Source: Deinococcus marmoris (GTDB lineage: Bacteria > Deinococcota > Deinococci > Deinococcales > Deinococcaceae). Taken from it: 28,485 bases of DNA. The translations under genes were made by a program, and so were the position numbers. The stretch lies in contig NZ_MSTI01000171.1 of the NCBI RefSeq assembly GCF_001949125.1, positions 1-28,485 on the forward strand. The letters run 5' to 3'. Below are positions 1 to 8,184 of this stretch, piece by piece. The notes below the pieces were generated by a model. That model was not told the DNA's origin and did no database searches. It worked only from the letters and a program-made list of their open reading frames with translations. The first letter of the stretch is position 1. Each line of letters opens with the position of its first letter.

Positions 1-64
1 GGAGTGGCTCGAGCCGCTTAAACTGGGCTTGGGTCAGGTCCGATGAGTAAGGCTTGCGTTTCAC
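1..64 (-). CDS. IS5-family transposase, N-terminal fragment (runs off the window)
   Basis: Reading from a GTG at 64, the first 21 residues are VKRKPYSSDLTQAQFKRLEPL. This is the typical opening of IS427-group transposases, where a short basic stretch is followed by S-D-L-T and a W/F-x-x-L-x-P-L motif. A stop codon lies just upstream in frame, so GTG is the first possible start. The catalytic DDE core would be outside the window. The matching C-terminus of the same kind of transposase is found at the right window edge in the same orientation, but the two fragments belong to two copies. Confidence 0.8.
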   Translation of the reverse strand, partial: MKRKPYSSDLTQAQFKRLEPL

Positions 65-107
65 ACCTCAAGCTTGCCACCGGATCGGACCCTTTATAAA
101 CACGCTC
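1..107 (-). mobile_element. Left end of an IS5-family (IS427-like) insertion sequence, partial
   Basis: The terminal inverted repeat reads inward from 107 on the minus strand as GAGCGTGTTTATAAAGG. It matches the repeat at the other window edge (GAGCGCGTTTATAAAGG from 28262) with one mismatch in 17. The element is followed by TTA at 108-110, which fits the TNA target preferred by the IS427 group of IS5. A transposase N-terminus starts inside it on the minus strand. The rest of the element lies outside the window. The family call rests on the transposase termini and the target, not on a database match. Confidence 0.85.
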
Positions 108-108
108 T

Positions 109-309
109 TACGAGGATGAGCTGGAATATGCCCTGCTACTGGCCCGGCCCGCCATTAAAAGTGAGCTGACTCCGGTGTTGCGCGCCGTGCTGGACAGGTT
201 TCTGAAACTTCCAGACCCACAACTTGCCCAGTACGGGCGCTGGCTGGACCAATTGAACTTGCCCGCCACCCGTCAGGCCATCACTGCCTTTCTTCAGGAG
301 CAACCATGA
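109..309 (+). pseudogene. C-terminal remnant of an unknown gene interrupted by the IS
   Basis: An open frame runs from the IS junction (TTA target at 108-110) to TGA at 307-309 and encodes about 66 residues, beginning YEDELEYALLLARPA and ending in FLQEQP. It has Deinococcus-like codon use and ends with an ATGA overlap with the VWA gene at 306, so it was translationally coupled to that gene. The frame is closed by a TAA inside the IS end, so the 5' part of the gene was separated by the insertion. Genes in this place next to CoxE-like VWA proteins often encode poorly known partners of a MoxR-type AAA ATPase; that role is an inference, since the fragment has no motif I can recognise. Confidence 0.7.
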
Positions 310-1502
310 CCCTTCCCAATTCATCCGTTACCCCTGAACGCCTGCGCCGCTGGAGACTCGTGCTGGGCGGTGGCGAGGCCGATGGCGTCAGCGGCGAGGG
401 CGGCCAGGACATCGGCCTGTCCATCGAAGACAAACGCATGGACGACGCCCTGAGCGGCCTCTACGACGCCCCCACGGGTTCCCGGCGCGGCGGCCTGGGC
501 GCAAGTGCGCCGAAGGTGGCCCGCTGGCTGGCCGATCTGCGCGAATTCTTCCCTGCTGACGTGGTGCGCGTGATGCAGGAGGACGCCATCGAACGCCTGA
601 ATCTCACGCAACTCCTCTTCGAGCCGGAAATGCTGGAAAACGTCGAGGCCGACGTGAATCTGGTGGGTACGCTGCTCACGCTCAAGGGCGTGATGCCCGC
701 CAAGGCGAAAGACGCCGCCCGCGCCGTGGTCCGCAAAGTGGTGGATGACCTCAAGAAGCGTCTGGAAGAACCCACCCGCGCCGCCGTTTCGGGCAGCCTC
801 AACCGCGCCCAGCGCAACTTCCGCCCGCGTGGCCCCGAGATCGACTGGAACGCCACCATCCGCGCCAACCTCAAATCTTATCTGCCCGAAAAGCGCACCA
901 TCATCCCCGAACGGCTGATCGGCTATGGGCGCAAACGCCGCAGCCTGCGCGACATCGTGCTGTGTCTGGATCAGTCGGGCAGCATGGCCAGCAGCGTGGT
1001 GTACGCGGGCGTGTTCGGCGCGGTGCTGGCCAGTTTGCCCGCCGTCAGCACCCGCGTGGTGGTCTTCGACACCGAAGTCGCGGACCTCTCCGAGAACCTG
1101 AGTGACCCGGTGGACGTGCTGTACGGTATCCAGCTCGGCGGCGGCACCGATATCAACCGCGCTCTGGCTTACTGCCAGGGCGTGATCCAGCGCCCCGAAC
1201 AGACCATTCTGGTCCTCATCAGCGATCTGTACGAGGGCGGCAACGAGCGCGAGATGCTGGCCCGCGCCCGCACCCTCAAGGATTCGGGTGTGAATATGAT
1301 CGCCCTGCTAGCCCTGTCGGATGACGGCGCACCCAGCTACGATCACGGCGTCGCGCGGGCCTTCGCGGGCCTGGGCATTCCTTCCTTTGCCTGCACCCCC
1401 GATCATTTCCCCGGCCTGATGGCGGCGGCCATGCGCGGCGACGATGTGGCGGCCTGGGCCGGAACGCAGGGCATCGTGACGAGGGGTGGAGTGGCGGGCT
1501 GA
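306..1502 (+). CDS. VWA domain-containing protein (CoxE-like)
   Basis: The 398-residue protein has an N-terminal helical, charged region (about 1-200) and a C-terminal von Willebrand factor A domain. The metal-ion-dependent adhesion site begins at D222 as DQSGSM, with the supporting threonine in GGGTD and the aspartate in LISDLYEGG. There is no signal peptide or membrane segment, so it should be cytoplasmic. VWA proteins of this type usually act with a MoxR-type AAA+ ATPase to remodel or insert metal into partner proteins. The ATG overlaps the TGA of the upstream gene (ATGA), so the two were one operon. That upstream gene is now cut by an IS, and any promoter further upstream is disconnected. 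The specific client is unknown. Confidence 0.85.
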   Translation: MTLPNSSVTPERLRRWRLVLGGGEADGVSGEGGQDIGLSIEDKRMDDALSGLYDAPTGSRRGGLGASAPKVARWLADLREFFPADVVRVMQEDAIERLNLTQLLFEPEMLENVEADVNLVGTLLTLKGVMPAKAKDAARAVVRKVVDDLKKRLEEPTRAAVSGSLNRAQRNFRPRGPEIDWNATIRANLKSYLPEKRTIIPERLIGYGRKRRSLRDIVLCLDQSGSMASSVVYAGVFGAVLASLPAVSTRVVVFDTEVADLSENLSDPVDVLYGIQLGGGTDINRALAYCQGVIQRPEQTILVLISDLYEGGNEREMLARARTLKDSGVNMIALLALSDDGAPSYDHGVARAFAGLGIPSFACTPDHFPGLMAAAMRGDDVAAWAGTQGIVTRGGVAG

Positions 1503-1597
1503 GAACAAGAGCCTTTCATGTGCCAGGTCTGTGTCCTGAATAGACGAACGCTTAGCCCCACCTTTCCCTTATCCCTGCACGGGATTGTCATCCTGCC

Positions 1598-1627
1598 TTG
1601 TCTGGCTGCCCACACGCGTGATACCTT
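1598..1627 (+). promoter_or_regulatory. Candidate promoter of the infA-rplQ cluster
   Basis: TTGTCT at 1598-1603 and TACCTT at 1622-1627 are separated by 18 bp. This is a reasonable sigma-A-type pair and the best match in the 172-bp gap after the VWA gene. Transcription would start near 1634 and give a leader that contains GGAGG at 1651-1655. The call is based on pattern only. Confidence 0.35.
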
Positions 1628-1674
1628 TACGTTTGGCTTGTATTGGGCCTGGAGGTTGCGTGGCAAGACGAAGA

Positions 1675-1917
1675 ATGCCGGAACAGCGGGAAAAGAAGAA
1701 GAAGGAAGAGTCCGATACCGTACGCGCTGAGGGCGTGGTGACAGAGGCATTGCCCAACACCACCTTTCGCGTAAAGCTGGATACGGGACACGATCTCCTG
1801 GCTTACATCAGCGGAAAGATGCGGATTCACTACATCCGTATCCTGCCTGGTGACCGTGTGGTTCTGGAAATCAGCCCGTACGACACGTCGCGCGGGCGCA
1901 TCGTCTACCGCCGCTGA
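1675..1917 (+). CDS. infA: Translation initiation factor IF-1
   Basis: The 80-residue protein is a single S1/OB-fold domain, with the conserved core [37 protein letters not shown] and a C-terminal [11 protein letters not shown]-1 binds the 30S A site with IF-2 and IF-3 during initiation. A lysine/glutamate-rich N-terminal extension ([13 protein letters not shown]) precedes the core, as I recall for Deinococcus IF-1. I chose ATG 1675 because MPEQ matches that family start. An in-frame GTG at 1660 sits 4 nt after GGAGG (1651-1655) and would add five residues (MARRR), so the start is uncertain by 15 nt. It is the first gene of the ribosomal protein/alpha cluster. Confidence 0.92.
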   Translation: MPEQREKKKKEESDTVRAEGVVTEALPNTTFRVKLDTGHDLLAYISGKMRIHYIRILPGDRVVLEISPYDTSRGRIVYRR

Positions 1918-1970
1918 CCGTCTCAGGGCTGAGGCACACCACAGATTCCCTCTGACAGAAGGTGAGACGG
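1918..1970 (+). other. Stem-loop in the infA-rpmJ gap
   Basis: CCGTCTCA (1918-1925) pairs perfectly with TGAGACGG (1963-1970), directly after the infA stop. There is no T-run after the stem, so it is not an obvious terminator. A second small stem (CTGCT/AGCAG) follows before the rpmJ ribosome binding site GAGGAGG. It may be an mRNA structure that affects rpmJ translation or stability; the function is not shown. Confidence 0.35.
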
Positions 1971-1995
1971 GGGTCGAGCGCTGCTAATGCACAGC

Positions 1996-2131
<136 letters not shown>

Positions 2132-2132
<1 letters not shown>

Positions 2133-2512
2133 TGGCCCGCGTTGCAGGCGTCGATCTGCCCCGCGAAAAGCGCATTGAAATCGCGCTGACCTACATCTAC
2201 GGCATTGGCCTGACCCGCAGCAAGGAAGTCCTGGCGCGTACCGGAATCAACCCCGACACCCGCGTCAAGAACCTCTCGGAAGCGGACCAGTCCACCCTGC
2301 GTGAAGCCGTGGAAAAGACCTACAAGGTTGAAGGCGATCTGCGCTCCGAAGTCGGTCAGAACATCAAGCGTCTGATGGACATCGGTGCGTACCGTGGCCT
2401 GCGCCACCGCCGTGGGCTGCCCGTGCGCGGCCAGCGCACCAAGACCAACGCCCGCACCCGCAAGGGACCGCGCAAGACTGTGGCTGGTAAGAAAAAGGCC
2501 GCGAGGAAGTAA
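2132..2512 (+). CDS. rpsM: 30S ribosomal protein S13
   Basis: The 126-residue protein begins [21 protein letters not shown] and contains the IYGIG helix-two-turn-helix element, the [32 protein letters not shown] signature split over the C-terminal half, and a lysine-rich tail that reaches the P-site tRNA. S13 lies in the head of the 30S subunit and contacts L5 in the 50S. The start was set at the ATG overlapping the L36 stop; an upstream extension in the same frame overlaps rpmJ and has no S13 similarity. Confidence 0.96.
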
Positions 2513-2515
2513 GCC

Positions 2516-2911
2516 ATGGCGAAATCTACCAAGGGCAAGACCCCGCGCCGCGCCCGGCGCAACATCAGCGCTGGCCGCGCCTACGTGCATGCCAGCTACA
2601 ACAACACGATTGTCACCATCACCGATCTGGACGGCAACTCTGTCGCCTGGAGCAGTGGCGGGACCATCGGCTACAAGGGCAGCAAGAAGGGCACGCCCTA
2701 CGCGGCCCAGCTCGCCGCCGCCGACGCCGTGAAGAAGGCCCAACAGACCTTCGGCATGAACATCGTCGACGTGGTGGTGCGGGGCAGCGGCTCGGGCCGC
2801 GAACAGGCCATCCGCGCCATTCAGGCCAGCGGCATTGAAGTGAAGTCCATCATGGACGACACCCCCGTGCCTCACAACGGCTGCCGCCCCAAGAAAAAGT
2901 TCCGCGCCTAG
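2516..2911 (+). CDS. rpsK: 30S ribosomal protein S11
   Basis: The 131-residue protein has the family core [19 protein letters not shown], the [14 protein letters not shown] segment and the C-terminal signature [19 protein letters not shown]11 forms part of the 30S platform near the 3' end of 16S rRNA and the mRNA exit. It follows rpsM by 3 nt, so translation is probably coupled. The N-terminus is basic and slightly extended, as expected for the phylum. Confidence 0.96.
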   Translation: MAKSTKGKTPRRARRNISAGRAYVHASYNNTIVTITDLDGNSVAWSSGGTIGYKGSKKGTPYAAQLAAADAVKKAQQTFGMNIVDVVVRGSGSGREQAIRAIQASGIEVKSIMDDTPVPHNGCRPKKKFRA

Positions 2912-2960
2912 TGTTTTTTAGAAGAGTGCTGAACTAGAGTTTTCGCGCGCGCCCACCTGT

Positions 2961-3021
2961 CCCGCCGCCGCTGTTTCCTTTTGGGGAAATGAAAGCTGCA
3001 ACCACCAGCAATGGCGGCGGG
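2961..3021 (+). promoter_or_regulatory. Structured leader upstream of rpsD
   Basis: CCCGCCGCC (2961-2969) pairs perfectly with GGCGGCGGG (3013-3021), enclosing an inner TTTCC...GGAAA hairpin (about 2974-2988). It sits in the 171-nt gap before rpsD, by far the largest spacing inside this operon. S4 is the autoregulator of the alpha operon in E. coli and Bacillus, so an S4-responsive leader is a reasonable inference. There is no T-run after the stem, so regulation would be at translation rather than by intrinsic termination. Confidence 0.45.
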
Positions 3022-3082
3022 TAAGCAGAGGGCCGCAGACCCGGCAGGGCATCGTTCCTGACCGCACCAAGGAGATCAATCA

Positions 3083-3703
<621 letters not shown>

Positions 3704-3713
3704 CGGAGGACCC

Positions 3714-4730
<1,017 letters not shown>

Positions 4731-4739
4731 ACCATTTTC

Positions 4740-4768
4740 CGGCCCCTGTCCTCTAGGGGCCGCGTTTT
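4740..4768 (+). terminator. Attenuator-like hairpin between rpoA and rplQ
   Basis: CGGCCCC (4740-4746) pairs with GGGGCCG (4756-4762) with a 9-nt loop, followed by CGTTTT. The T-run is short, so it is probably a weak or partial terminator that lowers rplQ relative to rpoA, or an RNA processing or stability element. The rplQ ribosome binding site (AAGGAG) follows immediately. Confidence 0.5.
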
Positions 4769-4782
4769 GAAGGAGAACACCC

Positions 4783-5133
4783 ATGCGCCACGGTAAAGCC
4801 GGACGCAAGCTCAACCGCAACAGCAGCGCCCGCACCGCCCTGGCCCGTGCCCAGGCGACGGCGCTGCTGCGCGAGGGCCGCATCCAGACGACCCTCACGA
4901 AGGCCAAAGAGCTGCGCCCCTACGTTGAGAAACTGATCACCACCGCCAAGGGTGGCGACCTGCATGCCCGCCGTCTGGTGGCCCGCGACATCCATGACAA
5001 CGACGTTGTCCGCAAGATGATGGATGAAGTGGCCCCCAAGTACGCCGAGCGTCCCGGCGGCTACACCCGCATTCTGCGCATCGGCACCCGCCGGGGCGAC
5101 GGCGTGACGATGGCCCTGATCGAACTGGTCTGA
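4783..5133 (+). CDS. rplQ: 50S ribosomal protein L17
   Basis: The 116-residue protein begins [20 protein letters not shown] and ends with [23 protein letters not shown], the standard L17 start and end. L17 lies near the polypeptide exit tunnel of the 50S subunit. It is the last gene of the cluster, follows rpoA after a hairpin and is closed by a strong terminator. AAGGAG lies 8 nt before the ATG. Confidence 0.96.
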   Translation: MRHGKAGRKLNRNSSARTALARAQATALLREGRIQTTLTKAKELRPYVEKLITTAKGGDLHARRLVARDIHDNDVVRKMMDEVAPKYAERPGGYTRILRIGTRRGDGVTMALIELV

Positions 5134-5152
5134 GCTAGACCTGTTTTGAATG

Positions 5153-5176
5153 CCCCCGCGTAGTGCGGGGGTTTTT
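5153..5176 (+). terminator. Rho-independent terminator of the rplQ cluster
   Basis: CCCCCGC (5153-5159) pairs with GCGGGGG (5165-5171) with a five-base loop and is followed by TTTTT at 5172-5176. The T-run touches the stop codon of the convergent methyltransferase gene at 5176-5178. The hairpin serves the plus-strand cluster; the opposite strand has no good T-run. Confidence 0.9.
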
Positions 5177-5931
5177 CATTTCCTGGCGCGTGCGATCACA
5201 ATGAACTCGCCGTCGCCCCGGCCCACGTCTTCACGTCCCCAGCCCCCGTAGATTGCCTCAATCTCGAAACCGGCGGCTTCCAGGCTGGAGCGCAACTTGC
5301 ATTCTGGGCGGAAGTGGAGGGTCAGACGGGAGAGCAGCTCACGTTCAGCCCTTGTAACAGTTGCCGCGAAAACGTAATGCTGAACGAAGGTCACCAGTTC
5401 GCCCGCAACCTCTGTCACTTCCGTCCATGCCACCAGACCGCGCCCATCGGGCAATCGTGTCTGCTCGCGTGAGTCGGACGGATTCCAATCTTCCCAGCCC
5501 CGCGCCGCTGGATCGCGGGAGTCGAAAACCAGTCGGCCTCCCAGAACCAGGGCACGGTGAAGGTCTGCCAGCAGCGCTGCCCATTCCGCGTCGTTCGTGA
5601 TGAACTGGGCGACATGGTTGGTCATCAGGGCCAGATTGAAGGTTTTCGCGGGCGCGTGAGCTGAGGTTCCTTCAATCCAGGTTATCTGCTCGGCTCTGGG
5701 TTTGGCCCTCGCCACGTTAAGAGAGGCGGTGGCGGGGTCGATGCCCGTCACGCTATGGCCCGCTTCAGCCAGCGCTAACGTGATCTGGCCTGTGCCGCAG
5801 CCGAGATCGAGAATGCGCGAATGCGGAGACTCGTTCGCCAGGTCCAGAAAGAACTGATCTGATGGTCCCCAGGGACCGAGCATGTCGTACAACTGCGCCA
5901 GGCGCGGGTCATTGAATTCGGCGTTCTGCAT
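5176..5931 (-). CDS. Class I SAM-dependent methyltransferase
   Basis: The 251-residue protein contains the SAM-binding motif I RILDLGCGTGQITLALA (about 39-55), the acidic motif II end in VTGID, and a later strand GRLVFDSRD typical of the Rossmann-like methyltransferase fold (Methyltransf_25/11 type). The substrate cannot be told from sequence; small-molecule methylation is most common for this family. I chose the ATG at 5931 rather than an in-frame TTG at 5940, because TAGATT lies 7 nt before this ATG and fits a leaderless promoter, while no ribosome binding site is seen. It converges on rplQ, overlapping the last base of its terminator. Confidence 0.8.
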   Translation of the reverse strand: MQNAEFNDPRLAQLYDMLGPWGPSDQFFLDLANESPHSRILDLGCGTGQITLALAEAGHSVTGIDPATASLNVARAKPRAEQITWIEGTSAHAPAKTFNLALMTNHVAQFITNDAEWAALLADLHRALVLGGRLVFDSRDPAARGWEDWNPSDSREQTRLPDGRGLVAWTEVTEVAGELVTFVQHYVFAATVTRAERELLSRLTLHFRPECKLRSSLEAAGFEIEAIYGGWGREDVGRGDGEFIVIARARK

Positions 5932-5938
5932 TTCAGCC

Positions 5939-5944
5939 AATCTA
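5939..5944 (-). promoter_or_regulatory. -10 box of a leaderless promoter (methyltransferase)
   Basis: TAGATT on the minus strand ends 7 nt before the ATG at 5931, which would place transcription initiation at or next to the A of the start codon. No good -35 is visible. Confidence 0.5.
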
Positions 5945-6004
5945 CGGGTTCAGAGACGGCCTTTTCATCCGCACGATGACGCACTTCCAGCCTGCCCCGC
6001 CTGC

Positions 6005-6010
6005 TACGCT
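6005..6010 (+). promoter_or_regulatory. -10 box of a leaderless promoter (hydrolase)
   Basis: TACGCT ends 7 nt before the ATG at 6018. There is no ribosome binding site between the two, which fits a leaderless mRNA. Confidence 0.5.
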
Positions 6011-6017
6011 TTGCCCC

Positions 6018-6596
6018 ATGACCCCCACCCTGATCATCGTGCCTGGACTGGGCGACAGCGGGCCGCAGCACTGGCAGACGCTGTGGCAGCACAAATTCGG
6101 TGCCGAGCGTGTGCGCCAGGACGACCCGGAAAATCCCCTGCCGGAAGTCTGGGCCGCCCGGCTGCATGAGGTGATCGAGGCCACACCGGGGCAACTGGTG
6201 CTGGTGGCCCATTCGGCAGGGGTGGCGACGGTGGCCCACTGGGCGCAGCTTTCTGGCGGCGAGGATATGGCGAGGGTGCGCGGCGCGTTGCTGGTGGCTC
6301 CCGCCGATCCAGAGCAGCCGGGCATGGCTGAGTTGCACCCCCAGCTTCTCGCGCTGGCCCCGTTGCCCCTGGATGAGTTGCCCTTTCCCGCGCTGCTGGT
6401 CTACAGCGAGAACGATCCGTACTGCACACCAGAACGCGCCGAGGCGATGGCTGAAGCCTGGGGCGCGGCTGCGGTTTCGGCGGGCGAGGCAGGGCATATC
6501 AATGCCGAGAGCGGGCATGGTGAGTGGCTGGACGGCGAAATCCTCCTCAGTGAGGTGCTGCATGCCTGGACGCCGCCGGATGTGGTGCGGTTCTGA
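6018..6596 (+). CDS. Alpha/beta hydrolase of the RBBP9/YdeN family
   Basis: The 192-residue protein starts MTPTLIIVPGLGDSGPQHWQ, the family opening strand and oxyanion loop. The nucleophile elbow is VAHSAGV with S66, the acid is D133 in SENDPYC, and the base is probably H160 in GHINAESGHG. These are serine hydrolases of unknown physiological substrate and are expected in the cytoplasm. The upstream in-frame ATG at 5976 would add 14 residues without family similarity; ATG 6018 is preferred because of the family start and the TACGCT box 7 nt before it. It is divergent from the methyltransferase and convergent with trxA, with a shared terminator. Confidence 0.85.
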   Translation: MTPTLIIVPGLGDSGPQHWQTLWQHKFGAERVRQDDPENPLPEVWAARLHEVIEATPGQLVLVAHSAGVATVAHWAQLSGGEDMARVRGALLVAPADPEQPGMAELHPQLLALAPLPLDELPFPALLVYSENDPYCTPERAEAMAEAWGAAAVSAGEAGHINAESGHGEWLDGEILLSEVLHAWTPPDVVRF

Positions 6597-6614
6597 AGTA
6601 GTTTGTAGAACAGT

Positions 6615-6648
6615 AAAAAAGCCACCCCATCGTGCGGGTGGCCTTTTT
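6615..6648. terminator. Bidirectional terminator between the hydrolase and trxA genes
   Basis: GCCACCC (6621-6627) pairs with GGGTGGC (6636-6642). The plus strand has TTTTT at 6644-6648 and the minus strand has six T's (A-run 6615-6620), so it can stop both convergent transcripts. Confidence 0.85.
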
Positions 6649-6661
6649 CTGAATGCGGAGT

Positions 6662-7021
6662 TTAGTTGGCGCTGACGGTGCTGCTGTCGTTGCTGGCAGC
6701 CGCCGTGCCGATGTGCTTGTCCAGCAGGGTTTCAAAAGCCCGCTTGGGCTGCGCGCCCACCACGCCTTCTACTGGCTCGCCATCCTTGAACAGGATCAGT
6801 GTGGGGATGCTCATCACGCGGAACTTGCCCTGGGTCACGGGATTTTCGTCCACGTTGACCTTGCCGATCTTGACGCGGCCCTCGTACTGTCCGGCCAGTT
6901 CCTCGATCACGGGGGCGATGATGCGGCAGGGGCCACACCAAGGTGCCCAGAAGTCCACCAGGGTCAATCCGCTGGCAATTTCGTCGCTAAAGTTGGTATC
7001 TGTGAGTTCCAAAGGCTTCAT
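6662..7021 (-). CDS. trxA: Thioredoxin
   Basis: The 119-residue protein has the thioredoxin fold with the active-site motif WCGPC in FWAPWCGPCRIIAPVIEEL (about 24-42), the buried acid DF before it and the cis-proline segment SIPTLILFKDGEPV. It reduces protein disulfides in the cytoplasm with thioredoxin reductase. There is no signal peptide. A short alanine/serine-rich tail (AAASNDSSTVSAN) follows the fold. TATAGT lies 7 nt before the ATG, so the mRNA is probably leaderless. It is not next to the reductase gene. Confidence 0.95.
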   Translation of the reverse strand: MKPLELTDTNFSDEIASGLTLVDFWAPWCGPCRIIAPVIEELAGQYEGRVKIGKVNVDENPVTQGKFRVMSIPTLILFKDGEPVEGVVGAQPKRAFETLLDKHIGTAAASNDSSTVSAN

Positions 7022-7028
7022 GGAAACA

Positions 7029-7034
7029 ACTATA
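7029..7034 (-). promoter_or_regulatory. -10 box of a leaderless promoter (trxA)
   Basis: TATAGT (five of six bases of TATAAT) ends 7 nt before the trxA ATG, and no ribosome binding site lies between. This is one of the clearest leaderless promoters in the window. Confidence 0.6.
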
Positions 7035-7125
7035 CGCCCCGTGCCCCGCGCATGGATTGGGCGGGCATGGGGGGTCGCTTAGGCGTCATTCATGCGTGGT
7101 GGGGGCGGTTGCAATGTGGGCGGGT

Positions 7126-7131
7126 TAGGCT
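7126..7131 (+). promoter_or_regulatory. -10 box of a leaderless promoter (DUF309 gene)
   Basis: TAGGCT ends 6 nt before the ATG at 7138. The intervening GGGGCC is too close to the ATG to act as a normal ribosome binding site. Confidence 0.5.
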
Positions 7132-7137
7132 GGGGCC

Positions 7138-7473
7138 ATGTTTAGCGCTGCCGATCAGCAGACCTTCGGGAAAGGGGTGGCCCTGTTCGGTTCCGGCCAG
7201 TGGTGGGAGGCGCACGAAGCCTGGGAAGAACTGTGGCTGGAGGCTGGCGGGCAGGAACGCGCCTTTCTGCAAGCATTGATCCTGCTGGCGGCGGCCCTGC
7301 ACAAGCGCTGGCACCACGGCAGCCTGACCGGGCGCAATTTTCACAAGGCCGTCAAATATCTGGATACCCTGCCGGACGAATACGGCGGCGTGGATCTGGT
7401 CCGGCTGCGCGCGGAGGTCTGGGAAGCGCTGCACACGCCGGGTGTGTTTCCCCAGGTGCCCCCCAGCGGGTGA
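7138..7473 (+). CDS. DUF309 domain-containing protein
   Basis: The 111-residue protein carries the DUF309 signature GQWWEAHEAWEELW (about 20-33) followed by the helical segment FLQALILLAAALHKRWHH with conserved L-Q-x-L and a second half FHKAVKYLDTLP. Members are small all-helical proteins of unknown function, mostly in cyanobacteria, actinobacteria and Deinococcus. The conserved H, E and W residues suggest metal or ligand binding, which is unproven. It has its own -10 box and is followed by the NYN gene after 36 nt, which has a separate -10 box. Confidence 0.85.
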   Translation: MFSAADQQTFGKGVALFGSGQWWEAHEAWEELWLEAGGQERAFLQALILLAAALHKRWHHGSLTGRNFHKAVKYLDTLPDEYGGVDLVRLRAEVWEALHTPGVFPQVPPSG

Positions 7474-7497
7474 AGGCTCTGTCTGCCTCGCGTCCGC

Positions 7498-7503
7498 TAT
7501 CCT
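7498..7503 (+). promoter_or_regulatory. -10 box of a leaderless promoter (NYN-plsX)
   Basis: TATCCT ends 6 nt before the ATG at 7510. It supports that ATG as the start rather than the in-frame ATGs at 7555 and 7564. Confidence 0.5.
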
Positions 7504-7509
7504 GCCGGG

Positions 7510-8184
7510 ATGCCCCTGCACTACGCCGGGGCAGAGAATTTGAGGGATCGGGAGATGGATTTTATGGATATGAACGCACCACGGATTGCACTTTTTATTG
7601 ACGGGGCCAATGTCTACTCGGCGGCCAAGCGGCTGGGCTGGAACTTCGATCACCGCAAGATACTGGACCACTTTGCCGCGCAGGGCACCCTCTACAACGC
7701 CTTTTACTACACGGCGGTGCCCCTGCCCATTGACGACAAGCAGCGCCGTTTCACCGATGCGCTGACCTACATGGGCTACACCGTCCGTACCCGCCCCCTG
7801 CGCGAGAGTACCGACGAGAACGGCGACACCTCCCGCCGCGCCAGCCTGGACATCGAGATCGTCACGGACCTGCTGACCACCACCAATCTGTACGACACCG
7901 CCGTGCTGCTGACCGGAGACGGTGATTTCGAGCGCCCGGTGGAGGTGCTGCGGGCGCGGGGCAAACGCGTGATCGTCGCCAGCATCCCCGAGATGACCAG
8001 CTACGAGCTGCGCAACGCCGCCGACCTGTACGTGGACCTGGGCGACCTGCGTGCCCAGATCGAGCGCCCCGGCTACCGCCTGCCCAGCGAGGGGCGGGGG
8101 GAACAGCGCAGCCCGGACACGAAGGCGGCGGAAGGACGTCCCTTCTACATGACCGCCGCGCTGGCCGAAAACGATGAGCGCTGA
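7510..8184 (+). CDS. NYN domain (PIN-like, LabA/DUF88) protein
   Basis: The 224-residue protein has the NYN fold: RIALFIDGANVYSAAK (about 25-40) with the first catalytic aspartate, a middle acidic segment SLDIEIVTD, and LLTGDGDFERPVEVLRARGKRV with further metal-binding aspartates. NYN proteins are PIN-like RNases that act on tRNA, rRNA or mRNA; the target here is unknown. A flexible tail of about 40 residues follows. The start at ATG 7510 is supported by a leaderless-type -10 box, but ATG 7555, preceded by a GGGAG, would remove only unconserved residues. The 3' end overlaps plsX by 11 nt, so the two genes are co-translated. Confidence 0.85.
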   Translation: MPLHYAGAENLRDREMDFMDMNAPRIALFIDGANVYSAAKRLGWNFDHRKILDHFAAQGTLYNAFYYTAVPLPIDDKQRRFTDALTYMGYTVRTRPLRESTDENGDTSRRASLDIEIVTDLLTTTNLYDTAVLLTGDGDFERPVEVLRARGKRVIVASIPEMTSYELRNAADLYVDLGDLRAQIERPGYRLPSEGRGEQRSPDTKAAEGRPFYMTAALAENDER

